Source: Oxyruncus cristatus
Lineage: Eukaryota; Chordata; Aves; Passeriformes; Cotingidae
Length of the DNA: 64,000 bases
NCBI GenBank assembly: GCA_013399855.1
Contig: VXAY01004336.1
Location: 1,174,076-1,238,075 of the forward strand
Direction: 5' to 3'
The notes beneath the pieces were generated by a model that had not been told where the DNA came from, ran no database searches, and saw nothing but the letters and a program-made list of their open reading frames with translations. A program made the position numbers and the translations under genes. This document shows positions 12,241 through 25,446 of this stretch, one piece after another. Numbering within the stretch: the first letter of the stretch is position 1; every line of letters begins with the position of its first letter.

Positions 12241-12320
12241 TCTCATGAACTGGATGCAGAAATCGCTAAAACTGGAAAAGAATTCCAAGACCTCACAGCT
12301 GCCAAGGAGAACCTGAAAAG
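12241..12320 (+). other. Exon-like or pseudo-exon segment, coiled-coil-like translation
   Basis: A short open stretch follows a plausible acceptor (TTTCTTGTAG ending at 12240) and precedes a possible donor (AAAAG/GTGAAA at 12320/12321). Frame 1 reads SHELDAEIAKTGKEF then QDLTAAKENLK, a charged heptad-like pattern typical of coiled coils. If the supposed donor is ignored and one base is inserted, the following bases also read as charged coiled-coil-like residues (VKQLNEKISATGKEI). That would fit a frameshifted pseudogene piece better than an exon. I do not recognise the protein. The donor is weak and there is no second exon in support, so chance is quite possible. Confidence 0.22.
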
Positions 12321-15300
12321 GTGAAACAGCTGAATGAAAAGATTTCAGCAACAGGAAAGGAAATCAGAAAAAATTTACTTCCATCCCACCCCAAACAGTC
12401 TTACTGAGAGTACTGTATTAGTTTGTTTGGCTTTTCTGAATACTGGATGGCAGCATTAGGAAATGCCTTTGCATCTGCATAAGGCAAGCAAGTGAGCAGG
12501 CAAGCTAACATTTCTTCTCTCTCTCACTTGACTGAAACAGGAATCTGGCTTGGCAAATTGAAGCCTCATTGAAACAGAGACACTGAAAATATAGGGGAAA
12601 TCCACTCTCAGACTAGTTCTGTCACTGCAGAGCTTCCACTTTTTTCATAAGATTCTACATGAAGTGTTTTTAAATGGACAGAAAGACTCAAGGGAGGCAC
12701 AAGAACAGTTTAGTTATTCCTAAATAGTTCCTCTTCTTCTTTTTTGTTTTCCTGATGTACTCCCCCGATACCAGGCTGTCAGTAACACTCAAGCTTTGCT
12801 CTGCAGTCAGATATGCTGTACAGCACCACGGTGCATGAAGGCTTTTCAATTAGTGCCTGAGTCAAGAGGTGACCCAAGAGCAAGTCGTTCAAGTCTAATC
12901 TCCCTTCCTTGCAAGGTGCCAGTCCTTCTGGACAAATTGCTTTCATAGTCTAAAAGTAATTTCTTCAATTAAGAGCTAATTTTCCCTCTACTAAAGTCTT
13001 TTTAGACTGTCACACGTGGTCCATTATGGCCCGCTAAGTATGATGGCAAAACTAGAAAAGTCATTATCCACACAGCAGTGGAAGCTGCAGAAAGGGCATT
13101 GCAAAGGAGTCTCCAGTGACCTCGTAATCTGTGCCACATGAGCTCCAGCGCAATGGGGGCGATTCCCCCATGAACAAGTTGCAAGTCTGTGTACCTTTCA
13201 GACCTGATAAAATACTGCTTTTTTTGCCCCTGTTGTTAACCAGTAAGAAATTGCTTTACTGGAGACAAATGCAACCAGTGAAACTATTTAGATAGCAGCA
13301 GTTGATAATTTACTAGAACAGATTCTTTGAAAAAGACAGAAAAAATCAATAGGAATATCTCTGGTGTATTGATTAGAAGATGGGTATTCATACTACCAGA
13401 CATACAAAGTAATTTAAGCAAAGGAGTGAGAACCAAAATGAATTGATATCATTAATTACGCACAATGCAAGAAGCAGAATGAATTCTGAGCTCTTTTAAG
13501 GAAACAGCTATGCATGTTCTAGTTTCAAAGTAGAAATAAATGGGAATTAAAAAAAAAAAATAAATTCAGTTAGTCTGTTTAAAATTGCTTCAGGTTCCTG
13601 ACACAGAATTACCAAAGTGACAAGAGGACACAGATTGGTGGCCTCAGGACAAAATTTTTTCATGATGACTGCAACCAGCATCAGAGTGCCCCAAATGCAT
13701 TGGTGCTGCCTACAGTGATGAGCGTGCAGCCCCAGCTAGGATCCCCTGAGCAGGCGATGGGCTGACAAGCCAGTGGAGATGAAGATGGGAAGTGCAAACT
13801 CCAGGTAGCTGGCCCAGCCTGAGTGGGGTCCATGCTGCAAATGCTGCGGGCTGCGTTCCTACTGTGAGAAACTTTGCTTCCCCTGGTGAAGGAATCCATA
13901 AACCTCCATTTTAAAAGGGAAAAGCTCTGAAACCTCCGAGGTTACTCTGTGGAAATATGACAACCTAATAAACAGAGCTCTGATGAAATATGGTCTACAT
14001 CTGTACTCATTTTATAGCTGACCAAATGTGCAGGCTGGAGTTTGTATTTGCTAGAGCTAAGATAATAACAGGCCTGAGAACTTCCAGCGGTTGTTTGCTT
14101 TGATTTGAAGAACGTTTGTTACACCACATTATAATCAAAAATTGGGTATATCCACTGGTAAAAACCTCATGAGTTACGAAAACAAAACTTGTGCCAATGT
14201 TGTTTTATATTAAAAAAGGGAAAAAATTAACAGATTTTTTATGAGGTAGTGAGAGGGGATTTTTGGCTGAAACATCCTATGACCTGTGCTAGGACCCAAT
14301 AAAAAAAAAGAAAAAAAATTGTAGGCAATAATCTGCAATATGCTTATCACATTGTTATCTATGATTCAGATTACCAGACTCCACAACTTTGTAGCAGCCT
14401 AACTGCTTTTAAATCAACATCTTTTCCACCCAAATATGATTAACATGATTGAAATCCATCACAATGAGTTCCTTTTCTAAAATGATGTTTTTAGGACAAT
14501 ATCTCACATCTGCAGAGCTTGTACTACAGCAGACAGCTATGATCTCCTCCCAGACCAATCATCTTATTTAGATGTGGCTACATATGACTAACCAGAAACA
14601 ATACTGACATATCTAATTTAATGGGTATGATTGCAAGTGTGTTTACGCACATTATCCTCTAGCAGTTAAATAATTTAATGCCAGATTAAAAGGAATTGGT
14701 GACAGAAGTTTACAGGTGACTGCAAAAAATGGGAGAGAACCAAATGAAATATATTGGATGGTAAATTGCAAAAAAAGAAGATGCAGCAACGTGCTGAGTG
14801 TCTGAGATGTTTGTTCATGTGCATGGACATGAGATGAAAACAAGAGAGTGTAAGTCAGCATTAAACCTGTGTATTAAGTGGCACCTGAAATTGGGTGGGA
14901 CAAGTGACAGCAAAAGAGCCATCAGCATCCTTTTCAGAATAGACATAGAGCATGTTAAGCAACTTACAAGGATGTATGTACTGCTTCTAGAAATTAGATA
15001 AAAGTAATGTCGTATGAGGTAAAGAGGAAAAGAAGAGAGCCCATTCCAATGTGTAGGTTGATTGAAGGATCAAGGTATGAGCAGCAGGCAATTGCAGTGA
15101 CTGGGAGAGACTGTGCCGTAGAACCAGGCAATGGGAGCTTTAATTTCCTAGCTACTCATCTGTACAAAAATCAATACTGACCCAACTGGCAATGTGTTCA
15201 CCCTGGTTTGTTTTGGAAAGGCTTTGGAAGTTGCTAACAGTGCAGGCAAATTTTAAATTCAGTTATGACTAGAGAACAGGAGCTGGTTGCAAATCTGATG

Positions 15301-15884
15301 GCGAAAGGCAGGCAGAAGAAGTCGCAACAGGAGTTAATTAGTACGACAAAGAAAGAATGAAAATAGCAGAATAAGGACCTTAGAGTCAACAAAGTCGTCA
15401 TGGTGTCTAAAATGCCACTGACTGGTCATCCTTGTTCTTTGTGTTTAAAAAGAGAAAAACAAACAAATGATAATTAGAAAGCGATAAAGTTAAACCGTTA
15501 CACTAAATTATAAGGATAATTCTTCCCCCGAGGAAAAAAACAAAAAACCACATGGTAAATGTCAAAAGCAGGAGGAAAAGAAAGGTACACAATAAAGGAT
15601 GACTGTGAGGAAAATAACAATAAATATATAAAAAAAAGATCCCAAACAAATAGGAAAACTCAAAAGGTTTTTGTTTCAGTTTGCTGTTTGTTTTCTTCTT
15701 TTCAAAATGCAATCCACTAGCAGCAAGGCAACAAGAGAGGGTTTGGGAGAAAAGAGAGAAAGACCTCAAAGAAAATCTATTACTTCACAAAAAAAGCTCT
15801 GAAGTCAGGTGGTAAAGTGAAAAATTATGTATTGGGTGCCTGCTTTCTTTCAGGCTGCAGGAAGGAGATTAGTCTTCACCAGAT
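12321..15884. other. Single-copy DNA, no gene recognised
   Basis: Includes an A13 run at about 13548-13560 and other A-rich patches near 14300. Frames at 13002-13184, 13681-13899, 14652-14861 and 15503-15769 (minus) and 14798-15001 (plus) are unrecognised. Confidence 0.5.
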
Positions 15885-16190
15885 ACTGAAACAAAGTAAA
15901 TAGGGAAATGGAGCAACACAGACCAGAGCAGAGTAAAGAGTAAATTAAAGAGTGTTTAGACCTTACAGATGTATTGGAGTCAGCAGTGCTTGATGAAATC
16001 CACGTCAGGGTACTTAGGGAACAAAGCAGCTGATAAAGATGTGAGATCCCAGACAGATCAGGGGAGGCATGGGAGGACATAGTCTGAAAAAAGGAAAGAA
16101 AGAAGACAGGGATTACAGGGCAGTCGGTCTAATTTTTTTACCCAAGAGAAATATTATCAAAACCAAATGCTTTTACAGACACCTGTGGAG
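15885..16190 (+). mobile_element. Old CR1-clade LINE relic, 5' part of reverse transcriptase
   Basis: Blocks 'gatgtattggagtcag', 'cttgatgaaatccacgtcag', 'ggtacttagggaacaaagc', 'gggattacagggcagtcggt' and 'aaatattatcaaaaccaaa' follow the order of the CR1-clade ORF2 region that leads into the reverse transcriptase finger domain (the LDEI/HPRVL and Y/RPVSL motifs). Stops and indels are frequent. Endpoints are approximate; it seems to fade out by about 16200. Confidence 0.6.
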
Positions 16191-17513
16191 TAACAAGGCA
16201 CAAACATGAAGATGCAGTCACCTACAGTTCGCTTCAAGCTGAAGGGAGTCTCACACTGAGAGCTGCAGGAGGTCTCCACTGCTTAACAGTTACTTTCCAG
16301 TTTCTCTTTAAGAACTTTCTGCTCCAACAGAGAATATGTATTCAAACTTCTTTTAAAAAAGCAAGTTTGGGATCCAAATTCAGCTCACTCTTGATGAATC
16401 CAGGGATGGGTCATCTGGAATATTTCAGATTAAATTGGATGAAGATAGGTGCAATAGGCTATGCTGCTTGAGGTGAAATCAGATGCACAAAATAAGGAAT
16501 AACAGACTGGGAATAAACCAGAGGGAAAACAAAACCCCTCAAAAATGTGAGACCTGCAGGACCTCAGAATATACCACAGAATGGAGAGGAATTCCAACCA
16601 AACCAAGATCTTGTTAACACCTTGCTAACATTTAAATCATCTAGCATATATGTAAGAAGGAGTTTGAAAATGTGGGCCAAGATAGTAGAACTATGAAGAA
16701 ATAGAAGTTCCATGCCATATGGACATGGAGAAATGGTATAGAGCTTTATTGGAGAGATCCCTGAGGGTTCTCTGGAAGCACATCTCAGCTGGGTGCGGCA
16801 GCTTCTTCACTCAGTATTCAATCAATTCAGTAGGTGGTCCCTTCCATGACAGAACAAGAACATGAATTCAAGCCATTGCATTGGAAACATTTTCTGAAAG
16901 GGCTAAAGAGCATAAACCATTGGCTTCAGGTAATAAGCAGGTTAGATCCTGCAGCATGGTACTGTGACACTATACTACGTATCCATATAGTCAGACTTGG
17001 TGTCCAATGAGAGCTCTGAATAGGAGATGCTGGAAATATGTTACGTTAGTACCCAGGATGAGGCTTACCTCAGGATGAAAGTCAGAGTCCCCTAACCCAG
17101 TACCCATTACACTAGATGCAATATAAGGGCATATCCAGGAAAAGAGAAACCTAAACACCGTGTTGTGAGAGGTATGAGCAGAACTGTCACTTGCAGGACC
17201 CCAAAAGCAAGTGTTCTGCTCTGCTGCCTGCCTTGGGAATCTGAGATAACCTGTAGGGTCCTCTGCAGGTTGTGTATCACCTCTCAGGAAGTACATAATG
17301 AATCAGAGAATAAAGAGGAGAGAAACAAGTATGAAAAGGAGATTGGAGAGAAGAATTTTTGAGGATAATAGAGGTCTTTGGGAAAGCAGTTACAGCATTT
17401 CCTTTCTAGGAGTAAAATGCTTTAAAAAAGACAATAGAGATCAGTTCTTCTGGGGGTAGGTGATAAAGATAAGGCATAATTTTACAGCAAAGTTGATTTA
17501 GGATGATATTAAA
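16191..17513. other. Single-copy DNA, no gene recognised
   Basis: No clear element. 16380-16480 has a faint LINE-like feel but I could not place it. Frames at 16991-17296 (-) and 17165-17362 (+) overlap antisense and are unrecognised. Confidence 0.5.
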
Positions 17514-17570
17514 GTAAGGTCACCAAAGCTCTGACCTTACTCAAACTGACCTTACTGAAACTGACCTTAC
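17514..17570. promoter_or_regulatory. Cluster of four AGGTCA nuclear-receptor half-sites
   Basis: One forward AAGGTCA (17516-17522) faces three reverse copies, TGACCTT, at 17532-17538, 17547-17553 and 17562-17568. The reverse copies repeat at exactly 15 bp inside a short tandem unit (about ACTGACCTTACTGAA). The first pair forms a 9-bp perfect inverted repeat, GTAAGGTCA and TGACCTTAC, with a 9-nt spacer. AGGTCA is the core half-site of many nuclear receptors, and an A before it suits monomeric binders. Functional binding is inference; the tandem structure alone could have arisen by slippage. Confidence 0.35.
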
Positions 17571-19277
17571 AACAAAACTTTGATGTCATGCATCTCATGA
17601 CAGATACCTGAAGAGCAAATGATACAGAGGTCCTTGCTCTTATTAATGAGCTTTCTTCTCCCACCTTGCAAACCCTTGCTCGGATCAGTACTTACATACA
17701 ATATCGACTGAAGGGCTCCAAATATTTGTCTGTCCTCAGCCTGTGTGTCAGGCAGATTAGGGTGCACAGGGGGAGGAAGAGGGCTCCAGCATGCATGGCT
17801 TTCTGACTGACTGAGGAGGAAGGAGAATAAGAGAGTACAGCTTGGTGGTAAGACAGTCATCAATGATACAGATGACTAATTTGCCTCTTTCTCAGGTGGT
17901 CGCAGAATCTCTGTCATTTAGTCTGTCCCCTTCACTCCGTATTTTTCCTAAATCACATTTCCACCTCCTCTTTTTCGTCTCGGTCTCTCTTTCACATTCC
18001 CTTTTCTCTAAGGAGACCCCACAGTTCCAAGTCACATTTTGATTATCTGGTTGTGGTGGACTTTCTCTCCTGTGGCTCTGTTCTATAACTGCACTCATTT
18101 TCACTGCAGACCTCTTCTGCCAAGGAAAACATGGACTTGTCTGAGCTGTTCAGTGCTAGGGAAGACCAGTCTAAGGAAAAACATGATGTGGAAATGGAGA
18201 ATCACGGGAAAGTGTTTCTTAACATGTAATATACTTGATTCAAGCAGGAAACTTGGCAGACCTGATAAAGTAAAGCAGGACCAGACTGCCCAACATCTGC
18301 TCAGAATTACCTATGGGCCAGCAATCAAGAGGTGCTAACATCCAGCACACATCCATTATTGCTTTTCAGCAAGAAACCAGCTCAAATCCTCTCAGGAGTG
18401 CCCTCGGTGCCATGTTTTTCCACCATGAAAAGCAACAAGTCACTAATTGGATCACCTGCCTGGAGGTCTTACGAATGCATTGATGTGACTATTTTAGGAA
18501 CTTCAGCCTGAAGGAGGAATTTAAAGAAAGAAAAAATCATTTGAAGAGTGGTGTGGCATCTGCCAGGTCTCAGGAAGAAAAAGGAAAATGAGGGATAGGT
18601 CCTATTAACAATGAAAGAAATCAGATATGCTATTACAGAACAGTTCAAATGGTCAGATAAAAGGCTGATTATGTGGTCTCTTAGAATGAGCCACCATGTA
18701 ATTTCAATCATTACTAACCACTTTCTGTCACAGCAGATAATTCCTACTTGTGAGACATGACCAGAATACTTTGTGACAAACATATCTGCAGTCCATAGTT
18801 CAATATTAATCTTAGAGTGATCTGTTTTCAAAAATGGCATGTCATTTCACCACGTGCTTGGACAGAAGCAAGTCAGATGGTTGGATACCTACAGTGAGAG
18901 ACTGCTGCCTACAACTGACTCAGACACTTTATATGGCAGGATAGAGAAAGGCCCACAAGGAACTGCAGGTGATTTGACTGCTGGGTGGCTGCCCTGAATG
19001 TGCTAACAAGGCAATCCACTCTTCTTTTGCAGCTACGAAAGTGATTGATGACCTAAAGGAGAGGTGAAGAACAGTTTCACCATTATGTTTTAAAATGCAT
19101 AGGCTGAGGTGATCTCTGCATGATGATCATGAGTGATTTCTTTGTTCTCCCACATTTACAGATGCATAAGCAAGTATCTGAAAACTGACGGAAGACACAG
19201 TTGTTAAGAAAATCCCTTGGATATAGGATTAAAATAATGCTTATTGAAAACAAGTGTTAAGCTTATTTTCAGCCTTG
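17571..19277. other. Single-copy DNA, no gene recognised
   Basis: Frames at 17567-17863 (-), 18039-18338 (+) and 18469-18840 (-, 123 codons) are unrecognised. A 31-nt acceptor/donor-bounded stretch at 19033-19063 was considered as a micro-exon and rejected. Confidence 0.5.
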
Positions 19278-19532
19278 AGATGAGACAAGGGAGATTCAGA
19301 TTAGATATTAGAAAAATAATTTTCACTGTTAGGGTGGTCAGGCATTGGAAGAGGTTGCTTAGGGCGGTCGTAGAGCCACCATCCCTGGAGGTGTTGAAGA
19401 GGCACCTGAATCTCGTGCTGGGTGACGTGGTTTAGGAGTTTAGGGATTACAGTGGTAGTGTTGTGTGGATGGTTGGACTTGATGACCTTCAGGGTCTCTG
19501 GTTCTAAACTTGATTATCCTATGATTCAATGA
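19278..19532 (+). mobile_element. CR1 LINE, 5'-truncated copy (ORF2 C-terminus + 3' UTR)
   Basis: Frame 19244-19435 (+) carries the CR1 closing motifs FRLDIRKIIFTVRVVRHW and VVEPPSLEVLKRHLN. It is followed by a 3' UTR with 'ggatggttggacttgatgacc' and a terminal 'cctatgattcaatga'. The 3' UTR wording ('gctgggtgacgtggtttag') differs from the copies at 5.5 and 6.9 kb, so it is another CR1 subfamily. The LPRE block has degenerated to a LLRA-like reading. Non-functional. Confidence 0.95.
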
Positions 19533-22500
19533 ATATTGCAGGCATTTTTCAATAGACTAATATTTCTACTGGAGGAACTAAAAAAAGGGCTAAGGAAAAA
19601 GTAAAACACACCCTGAGTGCATTTTGAATGCAATGCTGACAGAGATAGGAGAAACTCCTAAGAGCAGTCTCTGTCTGTTTTCCATAAATCTGTTAGGCAA
19701 CTTGAATAGATAGGGTCTTCTGGAACACCTGAGGGCTCTTGGAGCCCTTTTCCATCATATACTGTTTTGTACTCAGTTTGTTCAGGTTGAGTGTGTCAGT
19801 TTGCATAACTATCCTTAGAACTAATCTGAAATAATGATGCAATAATAGTTTTAAGGGTAGTCCTCTTTGCCATATAAATCTTAGGTTTTCAATTATACAG
19901 TGGCCCAGTGGCCCTTTAGAGCTCTTGCACTCCCTGACTGATAAGATTTAAGTCCCTGAGGTCCAAAATTAACTGTGGTGTAGCATGCATTACAGCTGCA
20001 TCACATAGCAATTTTATCAGGAGTCGGAGACACAGCAGAATTGCACAAGTCTGGTGCTATCAATAGGAAGTGATGACTCACCCAGCTAGTGCTTTCAAAG
20101 TGGCAATATCCTATGCACTGAAAACATCTTTTGAGGGTGATAAGTGACCCCATTGCCAGGAATAGGCGAAGGAGTGTTAGCAGCAAGAGCAAGGAAAATA
20201 AGTCTTTACACATGGCATCCTGTACTTCTGATATCTATGGAAAAATTCATTTGGGTTGTGAGTTTGACCGTTAAATTGTATAGAGCTTTTCGAGTTTTAT
20301 TGAAGCAATTTTTGAACTGAGATTTCATCTCTACAAAACAAGTTCATGTTAGTCTTCACAGAGCCCACTGACAATAGTCTGATCATATAAACACAGGCTT
20401 GGGATGTGTTCAGAGGGCGTTGTGATAAAAGAACAACCTGACTCAAATGAATGGTGGATAATGTTTGGAACAGTAGGTGAAAGGTGCTCAGGAAAGTTAA
20501 AATAAAGGGTTTGTAGTACTCAGAATGAATCCTAAAGAGGAATTGCATGATTTGGTTGTGTGCAAGCCTATCTATTCTGCCATTCAAAGGTTTTGAAGAC
20601 CATTTATATGGAGCTCCAGAGACAGTGTTTGATAAGCTTAACAATCCATGTGGCACACTTCCAAATCTGCGTGAGGCAACGGAAATTCAAGTTGCTCTCA
20701 GCTTTCTAGAGAATAGATTGGATATTAAGTAGAGCTGAGCAAAGCAGGTTTCTGTTATATGTCTAGACTTGGATGGTAAATTACTTTTTTGAAGGTACAT
20801 TGATTAGAAAAATGACTGCTTGCCCTTGAGTCACTGCCAAGCTCAGGCTGGATCTGTATCATTGATGAATACTGATGCAAGAGGAATGAATAAACTTCTG
20901 CTACAACATTAGGTCTACACTGTCACTGAGAACTTTTTGTAAGGAATAACGTGGATAATCTACTCACCCAAAGGAAAGGCAAGAAACAAAATTGCATTTT
21001 AAGCTATTTTACTATATAATTCTTGAAGAGTGATGTGGCCTACTTCAGAGGACTCTACAGTTAATGTCTTCTGATTTTATATATATTTGTGTATTTTGTT
21101 TGTTAACAGACTGATGTTGATTTCTAAAGGAGTATGGATTCAGATAAAGATTCTTGGGGTTTTATGCTGTTTACTAGACTTTTGTCCTGTCAAGTTCCTC
21201 TTGCTTAGCAGCATGGGTGCTCCATAGGAGAAAACCTTCCCCTGACCAGCATTCACTTTTCTTTATTACAGAGTCACTCTTTTCCTTCTATGATTCTCAC
21301 AGGGATTTTGATGCTCTTTTTTTTTCAGACCTTTCCATACTTAACTGACATTGGACCAATGGTTCAAATGTCATCAAGTCCCTGGAAGGCCGAGCACATA
21401 CACACAGATCGAGGGCAAGTACCTTTGGTCTGTGTTAGAATTCAGCAACAAAGGGGCTCCTTGAAATGCTGGATTTGCCCCTGGCTTTTTGCTGAAACTC
21501 TTCCTCAGCCTCTGGCTTTCTGTCTAGTGAAACAGAAAAATTATGCAAGAAAATTCTAATTTCTAAACTTAAAACATGAAGAGGGATATATTTACAGGCT
21601 TTATGTTAGGTACCAATAAAGGTAGTAGACTTTTCTTTGGACTGGAGCTTTTACCAGCTTGCTTGTAATCCATTATGAAAAGGTCAGTAAAAAGCTGCAG
21701 TGCTTATTCCAAACTCACTGTTCAGATCTGCCTCCTTAGACTCTTCTTGAAGGACACAGAAGCAATAAGAGCTGAAGTAGTGGAAATCCAGGGAAATGAC
21801 AAATACATTTATTTAAGAAGGATAGTCAGAGAGTGCAAACTAGGTAAGAGCAGTGCACCAAATAGATATGAGGCAAAAACTAGGTTCCAGCTCCTATTGA
21901 AACCACCTAAAGAGCAGACTGGCACTGTCAGACAGATTCATGTCTCCCAGTTATCTTCAGCTACATGTTCCCATCACCAGTCCTGTGCCAATGTCTCTAA
22001 GACATGAATGAATCAGAAAACTAGTCTGGTCAGAAACTCATTACTTTTTATTATTTTTGGGCTGGTTTTCAGGCAGATCAGTTTACTGAACCAGTTCACT
22101 GAGCATAAGAATGAGTAGTAGAGGTGGCAAAAAAGGAGAGCTGGGAATGTATAGCCAAGGTTAGGTGAGACAGTCTCCACTTCTGTTGACTTAGGGCCAT
22201 CATAAAATCACAGCCTAAGCTGTAAATACTTGAAAAGCTGGTAGATATTTCTTTCAGGAAGAAACTGTGCAGGACAATTCACAGGCAGTGAAACATACGG
22301 ACTTCTGGGTCCCTAATAATTCTGCTGACAGGGAAGACAAAACTCTTTAGCTAAAGAAATTCTCTTTGGTATTAAAACAAATAAATTAAAGCATCAGAAG
22401 CTATTAACAGAAAAATGACTTAAGTTATTAGCAGACGACTTCAGCTGCACTAAGGAGAAAAAATCCAGAATAGAATCTGTTCCAGCAGCTTGACAGAACT

Positions 22501-25145
22501 GGTCTCAATTTTCAACTCAATAGAGAAAGATAATAGCCTCCCAAACCTAACTTCCTGGGAGGTCAGTAGTGCAGAATTCAGAGAAGGTTTTTTCTGCAGC
22601 TTTAGCAAAACACTCTTTTCTGGGAATTCCAGCTAGTAGGACAGCAAATGTGACCTGTATCCTGGGAGTTTCTTTGGAAATGGCTGCATATGTACAAGCC
22701 TTAGGGGGGTGAAATTAAGTAATTCCCTCCAGGTTTTCTAAAAAAATATAAGAGAAAAAAAGAAAAGGTGCAGGATAAGTTGACCAAACCATCTTCTAAA
22801 TATATTAGAAAAAGCTGCAGATGATGATAAATGAGCAATAATGCTGTGTTCTTTTTCTTTCTTTCAAGATAACCCAACATACGCACATATTTGATAAATT
22901 ATATCTGCTGTTTATGTGGCACGAAATTCTGAAACCAGGGAGCAAACCATGACTGTTGTGGTGCCTCTTTCAAGCTGCTTCTTCAGTGACATACTAAACT
23001 GATTGCTCAATTTCCCTTCCTATGGTGAAACTATTTGAAAACCAATCCCTGACACAGCGGTTTCATCCAACTTGTTCTTTCTGGATAATGCAGTTTTTGG
23101 AAAAAAAGATACAAGATACCAGCAGATAAAGCCATATTTGTAAATTCTGGCCTTAAATCCTGTGAACACTAAGAACTAAAGGGTTGTACTAGCAATTTCA
23201 TATCACCCATTTATTCTGTGCATGTGTTTCCCCCATACATAGAAACAATTGTTGAAGCATAAAAAAGCACCTTTCTGATTTTGGGGAAAATACAGATTGT
23301 GTGGCTCAATTTTATTTCTTTTTCACTTTTTAAAAGTTTTATTGTTCTCTTTTGTTATCTTGACTCGAGCGATTTCTAATCAATAAGCTATTTTGTGTTG
23401 GTGTTTACAGTTTTAGTTTGTTGATTGAGGTTTTGCTTATTTCCTTCTTCCTACATATTGTGCATTGTGTGTCTTAAAACAAATGTTTTTGCACTCAGGA
23501 AAGAACATCCTCTGAGATATAAATTCCATATTTAAAACACATTGTATCTTGATGCTTGATCTACCTAGCTGATCATAGAGTTGAAACACCACTTTATGGA
23601 CAAGCTTCTGATCTAAATATCATTGTTTATTACTACTATTCCCTTTGGGAAGAAGAACTAGAACAAAAACAAAATTCTTCAGCTCACCTTGAGGGGAGGT
23701 ATGCTGTATCTTGGGCTTCTTCAAACCAGTTTTATGACATGGAAATGATCTTAGGTTTTGTAGAAAGTTTTGATTTGTTTTACTTAGTCTGTCTGCTTTA
23801 CCCATCTTTCACCCATCTATCCCTCTTTCTTCTTGGTAATCACACTTCCATTTAACTGCTAGTCCTTGTCATCTCTATAATTAAGTGAAATATGAATAAC
23901 AGTGCAAGATGTCTTGAAAATAATGGATCATATTGCACAGAAGAACTCATGAATGAGCTGCAAAAATAAATATATATACATAAATAATGTCAGGATGATC
24001 TGGTCTATGTGCACAGGAATGGATTTGTTCCAGGTTATTACATATTTGTCCAACCTAATTGATTCCTTTCAGTATCTAAAGAGTCCAAATTTCTTCATAT
24101 TTGAATACTGATTAAAACTTCCTCTTAGCTGGATTCACAGCTGTCCAAGAAAGATAATTTTATAGCCTTTCTTTACAGGTTAGCTCTCAGGGGGTTCTGA
24201 CTTTAGGAATTAAAGTTAGAGATTGAACAGGTCTAATCTTCCCCTTGTGCTGCATATTTCCCAAATTGCAGGTGAAGATATTTGTCTTAAGCAGGTATCT
24301 CTTAGGTCCTGGTCCCCAGTCATTAAAATCTCCTTCTGCCCTTTTGCCTGGTTTTTCTTCCATAGGACACTGGGCTGCAGAAGAATATGATGTGCCTGGT
24401 TCTGAGCAGTGACTTCAAATGCGTGTTTTGAAATATAGACATGAATGTCAGCAGTGAACTGGCAAATGAGAGGAAGTTGCACTGAGAGAAAAGCTCATGT
24501 AGATATAGTCTCCACACTGGACACCTCTGTTTTCATAAGAAATGAAAAAAAAAATATGAAAAAATGTACAAGCAGTCTGAAATCAGGCAAAAAGTTGTCT
24601 TGAAGTATCTTGGGCAAGAGTGAAGGTGGTCAAGGAGGTAAATGTAAGAATAAGGAGACTGGTCTTTTTCTTTCACTATAAAAGTGCCTGCTACTTGTGC
24701 TTTGTGGATAAGAGAACAAAGTCATAGTTTGGTTATGGTTTCTGTCTAAATCTGGATCACCGGAGATAGAAAACATAGCCTTCTTCCATTTCCCCAGGGA
24801 AGACCTTACCAGTTATCAAGACATTTATCTCTTTCAGATGAGGAAAAGGAAGGTTTTTGTATCCTGACTTATATCTGTCATCTGAACATGACAGTCCTCA
24901 TTCTCATTGGAGCAATCACATTCCCAGGCATGCAGTAGAAGAGGAAGCTATGTGCTCTGGTCTAACTCTGAACAGACAGTATGCATTGTAAAACCATATT
25001 ATCATCACTTATTGGCTTGGGTGCAGTGTGCATCTACTACTTCAGTTGGACACAGCTCATATGTAGGCTAATGTGTTTTTTCCATGTACTTAGGATTGTT
25101 TCCTGAACATCTCAAGATCAGGGTCATAAAAGACCTTATAATCAA

Positions 25146-25165
25146 TTTTTTTTTTTTTTTTTTTT
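25146..25165. repeat. T20 homopolymer
   Basis: Twenty consecutive T, followed by AACAACTACAATTC. No retroposon body is recognisable on the strand for which this would be a poly(A) tail. Confidence 0.95.
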
Positions 25166-25375
25166 AACAACTACAATTCTATCAAAAAACAATAAGGTAC
25201 TCCAGGTCTCTGAAGTAACACATGAAAAAATTACAAGATAAAAATCTCAACAGAGTTGGGGTGTGACAGGCTGCAAGTAGTTCAGTGGTTGCTCAAAATT
25301 AGAACATGGGCTTGCTCTTAGAAATATCTTTTACCATTAAATTAAGATGCTTTTTGATTTGAAAAATCTTTGAAA

Positions 25376-25446
25376 TCCATCTACCTATAGACCTATCTGC
25401 CTACCTGTGTATTTTCCTACCTACTTACCAACCAACCTGCTTATCA
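25376..25446. repeat. Degenerate CTAC/CTNC tetranucleotide repeat
   Basis: Runs such as CCATCTACCTATAG, CTATCTGCCTACCTG and CCTACCTACTTACCAACCAA form an imperfect tetranucleotide repeat with a purine-poor plus strand. Degeneracy suggests an old microsatellite. Confidence 0.8.

Noticed and set aside
19033..19063. 31-nt stretch between a pyrimidine-rich AG and GAG/GTGAAG, readable as TKVIDDLKE
   Set aside because: Too short to be meaningful; splice-like signals occur by chance this often. No partner exon.
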